From the NCBI GenBank assembly GCA_019637225.1, contig JAHBWC010000022.1:1-64000 (forward strand): 64,000 bases of DNA, read 5' to 3'. This DNA comes from Labilithrix sp. GTDB lineage: Bacteria > Myxococcota_A > Polyangia > Polyangiales > Polyangiaceae. Below the pieces are notes generated by a model. It saw only the letters and a program-made list of their open reading frames with translations, was not told the origin of the DNA and did not search any database. Made by a program: the position numbers and the translations under genes. This document shows, one piece after another, positions 45,929 to 54,780 of the stretch. Position 1 is the first letter of the stretch. Each line of letters begins with the position of its first letter.

Positions 45929-46423
45929 ATGAAGGTGAGCGACGGCCAGTTCGTCCGCATCGACTGCGAGCTCCGCGTGAGCGGAGGAGAGGTCATCGAG
46001 TCCTCGAGCAAGACCGGTCCGGTCGAGTACCGCCACGGCGCTGGACAGATCCTCGCCGCCCTCGAGGCGCGCCTCGAGGCGATGAGCCCCGGCGAAGAGA
46101 AGAGCGGCGTCATCCCGGCCGCGGAGGCCTTCGGCGCCGAGAGCGCGCAGCCGGCGATGTCGATCCCGCGCGCGTCGTTCCCGTCCGACGCGAAGCTCGA
46201 GGTCGGGTCCCAGTTCGAGGCCAAGAGCCCGCAGGGCACGCCGATCACGCTCACCGTTCTCTCCGTCGACGCCGACACCGTCACGGCCAGGGCCGTGCAC
46301 CCGCTCGCGAGCAAGGACCTCGAGTTCCGCGTCAAGGTGCTCTCGATCCGGCCCCCTCCCCCGCCCGTGCCGAAGTCGCCGGTCGAGGAGCTCGAGCTCA
46401 CCGAGGTCACCGAGGCCGACTGA
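45929..46423 (+). CDS. FKBP-type peptidyl-prolyl isomerase (SlyD-like)
   Basis: A 164-residue soluble protein. The SlyD-like fold has the starting strand GQFVRIDCELRV, the loop GPVEYRHGAGQILAALEARL and a flap-like insert (IPAAEAFGAESAQPAM). The His-rich metal tail of SlyD is missing; a Pro-rich linker and acidic end replace it. It is a likely folding helper in the cytoplasm. The ATG at 45929 is chosen over 45887 because it matches the family N-terminus. Confidence 0.87.
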   Translation: MKVSDGQFVRIDCELRVSGGEVIESSSKTGPVEYRHGAGQILAALEARLEAMSPGEEKSGVIPAAEAFGAESAQPAMSIPRASFPSDAKLEVGSQFEAKSPQGTPITLTVLSVDADTVTARAVHPLASKDLEFRVKVLSIRPPPPPVPKSPVEELELTEVTEAD

Positions 46424-46787
46424 GCGCCGAAGATACCCGTATAGCAAACCTTTGACGCCCATTGAAACTAGGAATTAGCACCCTAGCGATATGGGGCTCG
46501 ACGCAGGGGAGACGCGCTCGCGCGTAACCCACGGATAGCTCAGGCTCATCCGTAATTTGTTGTTGCACAGCAAATCTCTGCCGCACTATAGAGCCGCACC
46601 GCGTCAGCCACGGACGTCGCCTCGACGTCTCGTGTCGGCATCTTTTGTGGCGCGCAACGTACGTCCGCTCGTTCGAGCGGAGTGGCATCGGTACGTCTTT
46701 CAACCAAGGGGGCGCAAGCCAGCGACGGTCGAAGCAATGCCAGCTTCGCGCATCGCTGAAACATCAAAGTAGATAGCAAGGACGAAA
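46424..46787. other. AT-richer gene-free stretch
   Basis: This 364-base region is less GC-rich than its surroundings (for example TAGCAAACCTTTGACG and TCCGTAATTTGTTGTTGC) and has no convincing gene. Short inverted repeats are CTAGG/CCTAG near 46470 and ACGGAT/ATCCGT near 46529. A TTGAC-like box precedes the first. It may be the regulatory region of the small gene at 46788, or remnant foreign DNA. Confidence 0.5.
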
Positions 46788-46886
46788 ATGATTTTCGTAG
46801 GGATTATTGCGTTCGTAGTCGTCACACTCGGCCTCACTGCGCTCGTCCTCAAGGGGAATGGCGACTCGCCGAGCAACTATTTCTGA
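46788..46886 (+). CDS. 32-residue single-span membrane protein
   Basis: The frame ATG ATT TTC GTA... to TGA encodes 32 residues: a hydrophobic segment MIFVGIIAFVVVTLGLTALV, then LKGNGDSPSNYF. AAGGA lies five bases before the ATG, an ideal ribosome site. Codons such as GTA and ATT are rare in neighbouring genes, so the gene stands out in composition. It is too short for a family call, but its form matches small regulatory membrane proteins. Confidence 0.6.
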   Translation: MIFVGIIAFVVVTLGLTALVLKGNGDSPSNYF

Positions 46887-47239
46887 CGGAGCGAATCCGC
46901 CGACCGCGCAGGTGACCATCGTCCGGCGCGGGACGAGCGTAGAGAGCCGCGAAGACGGCCACGCCGCTCCCGGAAGTCGGCGAATCTATAGCGCGTCCGT
47001 GCCGGCGCGGTAGGCCGTTCTACGGCTGAGCTAGGCGGGTGCGCCCGCCTGGCTTCGCGCGCGTCAGCGCCGCGAGGCCACTGCCGCCGACGTGTTTCGA
47101 CCTTGTCACGAGAGGGAGCCCGCGTCTCGGTAGTGTCGCGCGAGCGGGATCGCCTGACGCCGGGTTCGGAAGCGAGCGATGCTGCGGCGTCGCTCACCGG
47201 GCGACGCCGACGGTCCCGACCGAAGGAACAAGGAGCTCG
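46887..47239. other. Gene-free stretch with hairpin and tRNA-like fragment
   Basis: These 353 bases hold no supported gene. AGGCGGG (47033-47039) and CCCGCCT (47044-47050) form a perfect 7-bp stem with a TGCG loop. On the minus strand, near 47010-47045, CCCGCCTAGCTCAGCCGTAG resembles the 5' half of a tRNA, but no matching 3' half or anticodon arm follows. It is probably the promoter region of the vWA gene plus a degraded fragment. Confidence 0.4.
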
Positions 47240-48481
47240 ATGGTCCCGTATCTCCGCATCACCCTCGCTGCGCTCGTCGTCGTCGGCCCGTTCGCGTGCG
47301 CGCAGACGAGCAGCCGCGCCGGGTTCGACCCCTCGAGCGACGAAGACGCGCTGACCTCCCCCGACGCCTCCCGTCCCTCGGAGAGCTTCGGGTCCACCGG
47401 CGACGCTGGCGACGCGGGCGCGGGTGACGCGTCGTTCACGACGTGCGCGGCGACGGCGGTCGAGGCCACGCGCGAGCGGCGGCCCGTCGACATCATCTGG
47501 ATCGTCGACAACTCCTCGAGCATGCAGCCCGCGGTCGCCGAGGTGCAGGCCGGCCTCAACGCCTTCGCCAACCTGATCGGCAGCAAGGGCATCGACTACA
47601 AGGTCGTGATGCTGTCGCAGCGCGGGACCGTCCCGACGGCCAAGCGCTACCCGATCTGCATCCCGCCGCCGCTCGGCGGCGCGGACTGCGGGAACAGCGC
47701 GACCTTCTTCCACGCGTCGCTGGACGTGAAGAGCACGCAGCCCCTCGAGCAGTTCCTCGGGACGCTCGGCCAGACCGCGGGCTACACGGCGACCGAAGAG
47801 CGCGGGAGCGAGCCGTGGTCGCAGGAGCTCCGTCCCAACGCGACCAAGACGATCGTCGTCGTGTCCGACGACAACTCACGCTTCACCGCCACCGACTTCG
47901 AGACGTTCCCCGGCGGCAAGAACCCGAGCAACAGCACGACGCTCCCGCCGGGTCTGCTCGATCCGAGCCGCGGCGACCAGTTCAAGGACTACGTGTTCAG
48001 CGGCATCTACGGCTGGGGCTCCGCGACGGTGCCGAGCACGCGGTGCACCTACCCGGACAACACCCAGCCCGCGGCCGCGGGACACGTCTACACCGACCTC
48101 GTGAACAAGACGGGCGGCGTCCGCGCGAAGATCTGCGACGGCAGCGGCGCCTGGGGACCGTTCTTCGACAGCGTCGCGAACGCGGTCGTCACCACGTCGC
48201 GCGTCGCGTGCGACGTCCAGATCCCCCAACCCGACGGCGGCGTCCTCGACCCGGAAGCGGTCAACGTGCGCGTGTCGGACGGCACCAACCCTCCGGTCGT
48301 CGTGCCGCGCGTCGCGAGCGCGACAGCCTGCGGCGCCGCGGCGGGGTGGTACTACGACGACCCGAAGACGCCGACGAAGGTCTTCCTCTGCGCCGCTTCC
48401 TGCGAGGACGCGCAGTCGAAGGGAGGCGATACGCCTCCGAAGATCGAGGTCCTGTTCGGCTGCCAGTCGATCATCAAGTAG
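47240..48481 (+). CDS. vWA-domain lipoprotein (third copy)
   Basis: A 413-residue protein. AAGGAG lies just before the ATG. A signal peptide ends in the lipobox PFAC near residue 20, followed by an Asp/Ser/Gly linker. The vWA metal site is DNSSS (IVDNSSSMQPA), and VVVSDDNS stands for the TDG turn. Cys pairs (CIPPPLGGADC, FLCAASC) point to disulfides. It is separated by 170 bases from the hybrid kinase gene. It shares design but little sequence with the other two vWA lipoproteins. Confidence 0.87.
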   Translation: MVPYLRITLAALVVVGPFACAQTSSRAGFDPSSDEDALTSPDASRPSESFGSTGDAGDAGAGDASFTTCAATAVEATRERRPVDIIWIVDNSSSMQPAVAEVQAGLNAFANLIGSKGIDYKVVMLSQRGTVPTAKRYPICIPPPLGGADCGNSATFFHASLDVKSTQPLEQFLGTLGQTAGYTATEERGSEPWSQELRPNATKTIVVVSDDNSRFTATDFETFPGGKNPSNSTTLPPGLLDPSRGDQFKDYVFSGIYGWGSATVPSTRCTYPDNTQPAAAGHVYTDLVNKTGGVRAKICDGSGAWGPFFDSVANAVVTTSRVACDVQIPQPDGGVLDPEAVNVRVSDGTNPPVVVPRVASATACGAAAGWYYDDPKTPTKVFLCAASCEDAQSKGGDTPPKIEVLFGCQSIIK

Positions 48482-48651
48482 CTCGCCTCCGCGGCGCGAC
48501 GAGCGGAACGGAGCCTCGCCGGCCGAGCTGACTCGTCTGGCTGGAGCTCCGCCCGCGGAGCTCGACCTCGACGCTCGACGCCACAGGCGCCTCCGCGAGG
48601 CTCGGCGTGAGTTCGCGAAGCGCCGCGCGCCGGCCTACACCCTGAGGTGCC

Positions 48652-51105
48652 ATGGCGGCGACGTCGTCTCCCGCTCCCTACCAGGTGCTTCGGATCGTCC
48701 AGGAGGGCCCTCGGGTCTCGATCCGCCGCGCCTCGAGCCCGCGCGACGGCCGAAGGGTCCTGCTCAAGATCGAGCACAGCGCCGATCCCCGCGCAGCCGA
48801 CGCGCTGCGCCGCGAGCTCGAGATCGGCGGCGCCCTCGACCCCGCTATCGCGCTCCGGCCGCTGGAGATGAGCACGTTCGGCGATCGCCCGGCGCTCGTG
48901 CTCGAGGACTTCGGCGGGCTGCCGCTGAGGCAGCTCCTGGGCGCGCCGATGGAGGTCGGACTCGCGCTGCGGATCGCCGCGAGGCTCGTTTCGTGCCTCG
49001 AGAGCGTCCATCGCAAGGGCCTCGTGCATCGGAACCTCCGCCCCGAGAACGTCTACTTCGATACGCGCACCGGTGAGGTGAAGCTCACGGGCTTCGGGAG
49101 CGCGACGCCCGAGGACGGACACGTCCCCGACGGCACGGCGCTCGAAGGAACGCCGCCGTACGTGGCCCCCGAGCAGCGCGGGCGCGTCGAAAGGCCGCTC
49201 GACCGGCGCGCGGACCTCTACTCGGTGGGCGTGGTCCTCGTCGAGATGCTCACCGGAGTCCGTCCGGACGAGGACGAGGCCGACGTGCTCGGGTGGGCAG
49301 AGCGCCGCCTCGCCGAGCGGATGCCGCCGGCCGTGGAACCACCGGCGCTCGCCGTCTCGGACGTCGTGTCGAAGCTCCTCCGCGAGCTGCCTGACGAGCG
49401 CTACTCGACGGCGGCCGATCTCCACGACGACCTCGCCCGCTGCCTCGACGTGCCGGTCGCGCCGCCGCCCGACGAGACGGCCCCGCACGCCCTCGGCGCC
49501 GCCGGCGTAGAGGTGGATCGAGGCCATCCGGCAGTGCGGCTCGACCTGCTCGAGCTCACCCGCGTGCTCTCGAACGAGACCGTCCGCTGGAGGCTCCTCC
49601 GCGCGCTGACGCGCCTCCTCACGGAGCAGGCCGGCGTGCGGAGGGCGGTCTTCCTCTCGGTCTCCGGCGGCCGCTGGGCGCTCGAGTGCTCGGCGGGCCC
49701 CGTGGGCGGCGTTCCCACGTCGATCGTCGACCAGGTGATCTGCACGCGTGAGCGCGTGCTGCTCGACGACGCGAGCGTCCCCAACCCCCATTCGGCCGAT
49801 CCTTACATCGCGGCGAGGCGCCCGAGGTCGCTCGTCTGCCTCCCGATCCTCCGGCACACGGACCTGCTCGGCGCGCTCTACCTCGAGGACGACCTCGTTC
49901 CGGCAGCGTTCACCGACGATCGGCTGGCGCTGGTCGAGCTCCTCGCCGAGCTCGCCGCGATCTCGCTCGAGAACGCGCGCCTCCACGCCGAGATGCTGCG
50001 CGAGAGCGCGGACCGCCAGCAGGCCGAAGCGACGCTGCGCGCGATCCTCGACAACATGGTCGATGCCGTCCTCGTGTGCGATCGCTCGGGTTGGATCACG
50101 TTCACCAACCCCGCGGCGCTGCGGGTGTACGGGCTCCGGAACGTCGCTTCCGGAGGAAAGCTGCGGGTGGACGAGTTCGCCCGGCAGATGCACCCCGTCC
50201 ACGCCAACGGAGAGGCGTTCCGCGCCGACGAGCTCCCGCTCTTGCGCGCGCTCGCAGGCGAGATCCTGAGCTCGGTCGACATGACCGTCCGGCACCCGGA
50301 GACCGGCCGCGCGACGCACCTGCGCCTGAGCGCCGCGCCGCTCCAGGACACGCGCGGCGCCCTCGCCGGCGCCATCTCGCTCGGGGTGAACGTTACCGAG
50401 GCGATCGAGCTCGATCGTCTCAAGGAGCAGTTCATCCGCATCGTCGCGCACGAGCTGAAGACGCCGATCGCCATCGTGAAGGGGTACGCGGATCTCCTTC
50501 GCCACGTCGACGCTCCGTCGGGACAACAGCGCCGGCTCGTCGACGCGCTGATCCGCGGCACCGATCGGATCGACCGGCTCGTGACCGATCTCCTGATCCT
50601 GTGGCAGCTCCAGACAGGGCGTCTCGTGCCGGCGCCCGAGACGAACGTCGACCTCGTCGAGCTCGCAGAGAGGGTCGCCGGACGCTTCGAGCGCGAGACC
50701 AACCGGCGCGTGGAGGTGGTGAGCTCGCCGGCGGTGATCACCGCGGACCGGCAGCTGATCGAGCGAGCGATCGGCAGTCTCGTCGACAACGCGCTCCGCT
50801 ATTCGCCCGGCAGCGGCGACGTGCGGATCCGCGTGGGCGCGATGAACGGGGCCGCGAGCGTCGAGATCGAAGATCACGGGATCGGCATCCCCATGGAAAA
50901 GCAGGCGGACATCTTCGAGCCGTTCTATCGCGCCCACACGGACACCCCTTACGACTCCGGCGGGCTCGGCCTCGGGCTCTACGTGGCACGGGCGATCGCG
51001 ACGCTGCACGGAGGCGACGTCGTGGCGGAGAGCAGGGAGGGAGAAGGGAGCACCTTCCGCATCACCCTGAGGCGGCCGGTCGAGAGCGCGGAGCGTACCG
51101 CCTGA
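48652..51105 (+). CDS. Pseudokinase-GAF-PAS-histidine kinase hybrid
   Basis: An 817-residue cytoplasmic sensor. Residues about 10-275 form a Ser/Thr kinase fold: Lys39 is present and GTPPYVAPEQ is typical. However, the catalytic loop reads VHRNLRPEN (Asn128 replaces Asp) and DFG is GFG (147-149), so phosphotransfer is unlikely. A GAF domain (about 300-440), a PAS domain (about 455-570) and an intact HisKA/HATPase pair follow (AHELKTPIAIVKG with His600; GIGIPMEKQ; GLGLGLYVA). The pseudokinase probably senses a ligand or partner. Its 3' end overlaps the opposite response regulator gene by 44 bases. Confidence 0.92.
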   Translation: MAATSSPAPYQVLRIVQEGPRVSIRRASSPRDGRRVLLKIEHSADPRAADALRRELEIGGALDPAIALRPLEMSTFGDRPALVLEDFGGLPLRQLLGAPMEVGLALRIAARLVSCLESVHRKGLVHRNLRPENVYFDTRTGEVKLTGFGSATPEDGHVPDGTALEGTPPYVAPEQRGRVERPLDRRADLYSVGVVLVEMLTGVRPDEDEADVLGWAERRLAERMPPAVEPPALAVSDVVSKLLRELPDERYSTAADLHDDLARCLDVPVAPPPDETAPHALGAAGVEVDRGHPAVRLDLLELTRVLSNETVRWRLLRALTRLLTEQAGVRRAVFLSVSGGRWALECSAGPVGGVPTSIVDQVICTRERVLLDDASVPNPHSADPYIAARRPRSLVCLPILRHTDLLGALYLEDDLVPAAFTDDRLALVELLAELAAISLENARLHAEMLRESADRQQAEATLRAILDNMVDAVLVCDRSGWITFTNPAALRVYGLRNVASGGKLRVDEFARQMHPVHANGEAFRADELPLLRALAGEILSSVDMTVRHPETGRATHLRLSAAPLQDTRGALAGAISLGVNVTEAIELDRLKEQFIRIVAHELKTPIAIVKGYADLLRHVDAPSGQQRRLVDALIRGTDRIDRLVTDLLILWQLQTGRLVPAPETNVDLVELAERVAGRFERETNRRVEVVSSPAVITADRQLIERAIGSLVDNALRYSPGSGDVRIRVGAMNGAASVEIEDHGIGIPMEKQADIFEPFYRAHTDTPYDSGGLGLGLYVARAIATLHGGDVVAESREGEGSTFRITLRRPVESAERTA

Positions 51106-51448
51106 CCACCTCGATCAGCTCTTCGGCGGAGAACGGCTTCGGCAGGAAGCCGCGCCCACCGAGCTGCTGGCAGCGTCGCGATGCGTGCTCCCCTGCGGTC
51201 ATCACGATGAACGGGGCGCGCGGCCCGTCCGCGTAGCGGGCATGGTACTGGGCGACGAACTCGACGCCGGACATGACCGGCATCCTCAGGTCGAGCAGGA
51301 TCAGATCGGGCATCTGCTCCTCTACTCGCGACAGCGCCTCGCGCCCGTTCGTCGCCGTGGTCACGACGTAGCCCTCCTGCTCGAGGACGATGGCGAGGAG
51401 GCTCCGAAGATCCGGGTCGTCCTCCACCGCCAGGATCGTCGGCGTCAT
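51062..51448 (-). CDS. Single-domain response regulator
   Basis: A 128-residue receiver-only protein. The acidic pair is EDD (9-11), the phospho-acceptor Asp is in LILLDLRMP, and Lys is in LPKPFSAEE. It lacks an output domain, so it may act in a phosphorelay or by protein contact. It is convergent with the hybrid kinase, overlapping its end by 44 bases, so it is a candidate partner. The ATG overlaps the stop of the dehydrogenase gene as ATGA. Confidence 0.9.
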   Translation of the reverse strand: MTPTILAVEDDPDLRSLLAIVLEQEGYVVTTATNGREALSRVEEQMPDLILLDLRMPVMSGVEFVAQYHARYADGPRAPFIVMTAGEHASRRCQQLGGRGFLPKPFSAEELIEVVRRYAPRSRPAASG

Positions 51449-52647
51449 CCGCTCACCCGAGGCCCCGGCCTGAGGATCACCTTCGTGTACCCGGCGGCGC
51501 GCTGCTCGAACTTCGCGTAGGCGTCCTGAGCCTCTTCGAGCGGCAAGCGATGGCTCACCAGGAAGTCCGGCTTGGCCTTGCCGAGGACGATGAGGTCGCG
51601 GAGCGTCGGCGCGAAGCGGACGACCGGCGTCTGGCCGGTCCCGAGCGACAGCCCCTTCTCCCACAGCTTGCCGAACGAGAGCCGGAACTCGCCTCGCTTT
51701 GCGTGAGGGTTGATCCCGCCCGGGTCGTTCGGGACGTAGAGCCCGACGGATCCGATTCGACCCGTCGGATTGACGAGGCGGATCAGATCCTCCAGCACCC
51801 GGCCGGGGTTCTCCGCCATCGTCGGATCGCTCCAGTCGATCGCCTGGTAGCCGACCGCTTCGATCCCGCACATGACGCCCATCATCTTCTCTTCGCCGGG
51901 GCGGAGCTTGCCGGCGGTCCTCCGCCGGCGCTGCGCGACGATCTGCTCGACGGGATCGCCCTGTCGAAAGTCGATCGGACACGCGCCGATCTCGGCGGCC
52001 TTCGCCAGTCGATCGTCGACGCCGTCGACGATGTACACCTCGCCCGCGTCCTTGAGCAGAGCGCTGTACGCCGCGAGGAGCCCGACAGGACCGGCGCCGA
52101 AGACGGCGACCGTGCTGCCTCCGTCGACCCCCGCGAGCTCGTTCGCGTACCAGCCTGTGGGGAAGACGTCGGCGAGGAGGACGAACGCGTCTTCCCACTC
52201 GTCTCCGGGCTTGCCCGGAACCTTCAGGCAGTTGGTCTCGGCGAACGGGACGCGCAGGTATTCGGCCTGCGCGCCTCGGTACGGGCCCATGCCCACGTAG
52301 CCGTAGGCACCTCCCGCCGAGTCGGCGGTGACCGCGAGACAGGCCGACGTGAACCCGCGCGCGCAGTTGAAGCAAACGCCGCACGAGACGTTGAAAGGAA
52401 CGACGACGCGATCGCCGCGCCGCACGGACGTCACGTCGGCACCGACCTCCTCGACGACGCCGAGCGGCTCGTGGCCGAGGACGAGGCCGGCAGGCGCGAC
52501 CGTTCGCCCGGCGAACATGTGGAGATCGCTCCCGCAGATCGCCGCTGAGGTGACCCGGATGATCGCGTCCGTCGGCGCTTCGATCTCCGGATCCGGCACG
52601 CGCTCGACCGCGACCTCGCGTGTGCCTTTCAACACCACAGCTCTCAC
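51445..52647 (-). CDS. Zinc-dependent alcohol/formaldehyde dehydrogenase
   Basis: A 400-residue medium-chain dehydrogenase, closest in length and pattern to glutathione-independent formaldehyde dehydrogenase. The catalytic zinc ligands are Cys (AAICGSDLH) and His/Glu (LGHEPLGVVEEVG). The structural zinc lobe is SCGVCFNCARGFTSAC, and the cofactor loop is FGAGPVGLL. It oxidises an alcohol or aldehyde with NAD. The gene precedes the response regulator with an overlap, an unusual pairing that suggests co-expression. Confidence 0.93.
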   Translation of the reverse strand: MRAVVLKGTREVAVERVPDPEIEAPTDAIIRVTSAAICGSDLHMFAGRTVAPAGLVLGHEPLGVVEEVGADVTSVRRGDRVVVPFNVSCGVCFNCARGFTSACLAVTADSAGGAYGYVGMGPYRGAQAEYLRVPFAETNCLKVPGKPGDEWEDAFVLLADVFPTGWYANELAGVDGGSTVAVFGAGPVGLLAAYSALLKDAGEVYIVDGVDDRLAKAAEIGACPIDFRQGDPVEQIVAQRRRRTAGKLRPGEEKMMGVMCGIEAVGYQAIDWSDPTMAENPGRVLEDLIRLVNPTGRIGSVGLYVPNDPGGINPHAKRGEFRLSFGKLWEKGLSLGTGQTPVVRFAPTLRDLIVLGKAKPDFLVSHRLPLEEAQDAYAKFEQRAAGYTKVILRPGPRVSG

Positions 52648-52933
52648 GTGCGACTCCTTCAGGCGCTGGTGAGATACAAGTTGCGTACCGGTGGGCGCGT
52701 GGACGCGGCGCGGAGGTCTCGTTTCGCGGCAGGAACCTCGAGCTCGGCAGCGGCGAGGAGACTGGCCGAAAGCAGGAACGGATGGCCCCGTCCAGCGGGA
52801 AGCTCCGCGATGCGCGGCGCGCGGACGGCAGCGGTCTGTTGGCTCGCTCGATCAACCGTGACAGCATGGCTGAGAGCGGTTCGAGGCGGGCCACCCCGAG
52901 CGTGCCCCCGTCGTCGCCGAGAAAGCGGGTGAC
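52648..52933. other. Divergent promoter region
   Basis: Between the dehydrogenase start (minus) and the repeat-membrane gene (plus) there are 286 bases. The only frames are Arg-rich and lie against base composition; I see no gene, hairpin or clear promoter. Confidence 0.4.
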
Positions 52934-53803
52934 ATGATCATCGTCTACGGGACTCGTCTCTACGGTCATGCGGACGCCATCGAAGGCGTTGGACACGTGT
53001 CCTGTCGCTTCGTGCACATCATGTTCGTGCCGCTCATCCCGGTCGAGACCGTGTTCATGCTGGACGAGGAGCGCGGCATCAAGCTGCCCTTCAGCTTCAA
53101 GGCGGCCGCGTGTGGATGGCTTCGCGGCGGCACACTCGTCTGGGGCATCGGCTCGATCATCGGAGCGGTCGTCGAATTCGTCGAGGGCGACTACCTGTTC
53201 GGTGCCCTGTCGCTCGGTAGTGCCGTCCTCGCCTTCGTGAGCTTCTTCGTGGTCGGGCTGCTCTTCGGAAGGTGCTCTCCCGCGCGGCGCGCCGAGCTGA
53301 TGTCGGCGCTCGGCATGGATCCGGGCTCGGACGGCGCCGGCCACTACGCGCCGGCTTCCGCCCCGCATGGCTTCGGCCCGACGCCCTACATGCCGCAGCC
53401 CGCGGGGCCGCCTCCCCCGGCGGGCGGGTTCGGGCAACCGCCGTACGCGACGGCGCCGTCGTCGTACGGCGCTCCACACCACGGAGCGCCCCCTATGCCG
53501 CAAGCGTTCGGGCCTCCGCAGGGCTACGGCGGTCCTCTGCCGCCCGGAGCTCCTCCGCAAGGCCATGGCGGGCCTCCGCAGGGCTACGCTCCACCGCAGG
53601 GATACGGTCCGCCGCAAGGCTACGGTCCTCCGCAGGGCTACGGTCCGCCGCAAGGCTACGGTCCGCCGCAAGGCTACGGTCCGCCGCAAGGTCAGGGCGC
53701 TCCGGCGCAGGGCTACGGTCCTCCGCAGGGCCACGGCGGTCCCCCTTCACCGCAAGCGCCAGGCAACTACGGCGCGCCACCTCCCGAAGGGTGGAGACGC
53801 TAG
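52934..53803 (+). CDS. Membrane protein with PPQGYG tandem repeats
   Basis: A 289-residue protein. The N-terminal 60 residues are beta-rich with a Cys ([19 protein letters not shown]), a pattern of small zinc-ribbon-like membrane heads. Two transmembrane helices follow (about 67-110). The C-terminal 170 residues are low-complexity, with at least six PPQGYG units. The repeats are Pro/Gly/Gln/Tyr-rich and likely disordered. No family with a known role is recognised. Confidence 0.75.
   Translation: MIIVYGTRLYGHADAIEGVGHVSCRFVHIMFVPLIPVETVFMLDEERGIKLPFSFKAAACGWLRGGTLVWGIGSIIGAVVEFVEGDYLFGALSLGSAVLAFVSFFVVGLLFGRCSPARRAELMSALGMDPGSDGAGHYAPASAPHGFGPTPYMPQPAGPPPPAGGFGQPPYATAPSSYGAPHHGAPPMPQAFGPPQGYGGPLPPGAPPQGHGGPPQGYAPPQGYGPPQGYGPPQGYGPPQGYGPPQGYGPPQGQGAPAQGYGPPQGHGGPPSPQAPGNYGAPPPEGWRR
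53571..53694 (+). repeat. 18-bp tandem repeats coding PPQGYG
   Basis: Units such as CCGCCGCAAGGCTACGGT recur with 1-2 base changes across this stretch. They keep the frame, so copy number changes would lengthen or shorten the tail without breaking the protein. Confidence 0.8.
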
Positions 53804-53859
53804 AAGCCCTGAATCGGGGCGCGCTCGCACTCGCCGCGACGGGCGACGTCCGGCCCTCG

Positions 53860-54780
53860 TCAGGGCGCTGCCCGCCGCGTCCGGCGTAGGCGCGCCCATG
53901 CGCGATCGAGACGGCCGGCGATCCGGTAGGCGTTGAACTTGAGCTCGTCGGACAGCGCCGACGCGCCGACCTCGCCCGGCGTGATGCCACGGCGCCGGAG
54001 GAACGCGTTCGCCGTATGCAGCGCGCGCACGCGCGCGCCATGCTTCGACAGGAACGTGATGCTGAGCGAGATCGACACCTGCGCGCCGACCTCGACCCAG
54101 TGCGGCGACGAGAGCGGCACCTGGAGGCCCATGCCCGGCCGAAGATCGAACGAGCGTCCGCTGGCCGCGAATCGGTCGTCCCACGGCAGGTTGCGTTTGT
54201 CGCCGGTCACCTTGCGCTCGCGCTCCTCCTCGCTCATGACCGCGCGGTCCTCTCCGATCCATACGGTCATGCGCTTGTCGCCCCGCAGGTGCAGGAGGAA
54301 GTTGTGCTCGAAGTCGACGTGGTACGGCGTCACCGCGCCGGGCGACGAGACGAACACGAAGGCGTGACGCCTGCTCATGCCGGGTCGGATCCGCTCGATG
54401 TGCGGGCGCACCGGCTCCAGGCAATCGTCGAGCAGCCGCGCGTAGGACGGATCGGTCTCGATGTACTTCAGCACCATCCACGAACCGCATGTCTCGATCT
54501 GGTGCAGCGTCTCCTCGACGCCGAGCCCGGTGCGCGGGGTGCGCTCCGGCGACTGGCCGATCGCGAGGTCGCCCGCGTTGTATTCGACCGCGCTCGCCGG
54601 CAGCGTACGCGCGAGCTCGATGAGCCGCGGCAGCTGCAAGAGCGGGTGGCTAGAGAGGTCGTGCGCGACGAGGAACGGCTCGCGATCGAAAGACGCCTCG
54701 AGCCTGGCCGGATCGAAGCGCAAGAAGCCGTGGCGAGCCCACGAGGACGGCGCCCGGTCGCTGTACGTCTCGGCTTGCAT
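53860..54780 (-). CDS. JmjC/cupin-8-like oxygenase
   Basis: A 306-residue protein with a cupin fold. The motif YHVDFEHNFLLHLRG carries the HxD iron site, and HWVEVG the distal His, as in Fe(II)/2-oxoglutarate oxygenases of the cupin-8 group. It probably hydroxylates a protein or natural product. The start at 54780 overlaps the upstream stop (TGATG), so it is coupled to the acyltransferase-like gene. Substrate unknown. Confidence 0.85.
   Translation of the reverse strand: MQAETYSDRAPSSWARHGFLRFDPARLEASFDREPFLVAHDLSSHPLLQLPRLIELARTLPASAVEYNAGDLAIGQSPERTPRTGLGVEETLHQIETCGSWMVLKYIETDPSYARLLDDCLEPVRPHIERIRPGMSRRHAFVFVSSPGAVTPYHVDFEHNFLLHLRGDKRMTVWIGEDRAVMSEEERERKVTGDKRNLPWDDRFAASGRSFDLRPGMGLQVPLSSPHWVEVGAQVSISLSITFLSKHGARVRALHTANAFLRRRGITPGEVGASALSDELKFNAYRIAGRLDRAWARLRRTRRAAP

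Noticed and set aside
46557-46772. 71-codon plus-strand frame before the tiny membrane gene
   Set aside because: No ribosome site, basic low-conservation product and overlap with an equally long minus frame; the stretch has no codon-position bias.
47010-47045. tRNA-like 5' half on the minus strand
   Set aside because: GCTCAG-like D-arm sequence is present, but the D stem has a mismatch, there is no anticodon stem, no T-arm and no CCA end.
52620-52937. 105-codon plus-strand frame between divergent genes
   Set aside because: Starts inside the dehydrogenase gene, has no ribosome site and an Arg/Gly-rich product.
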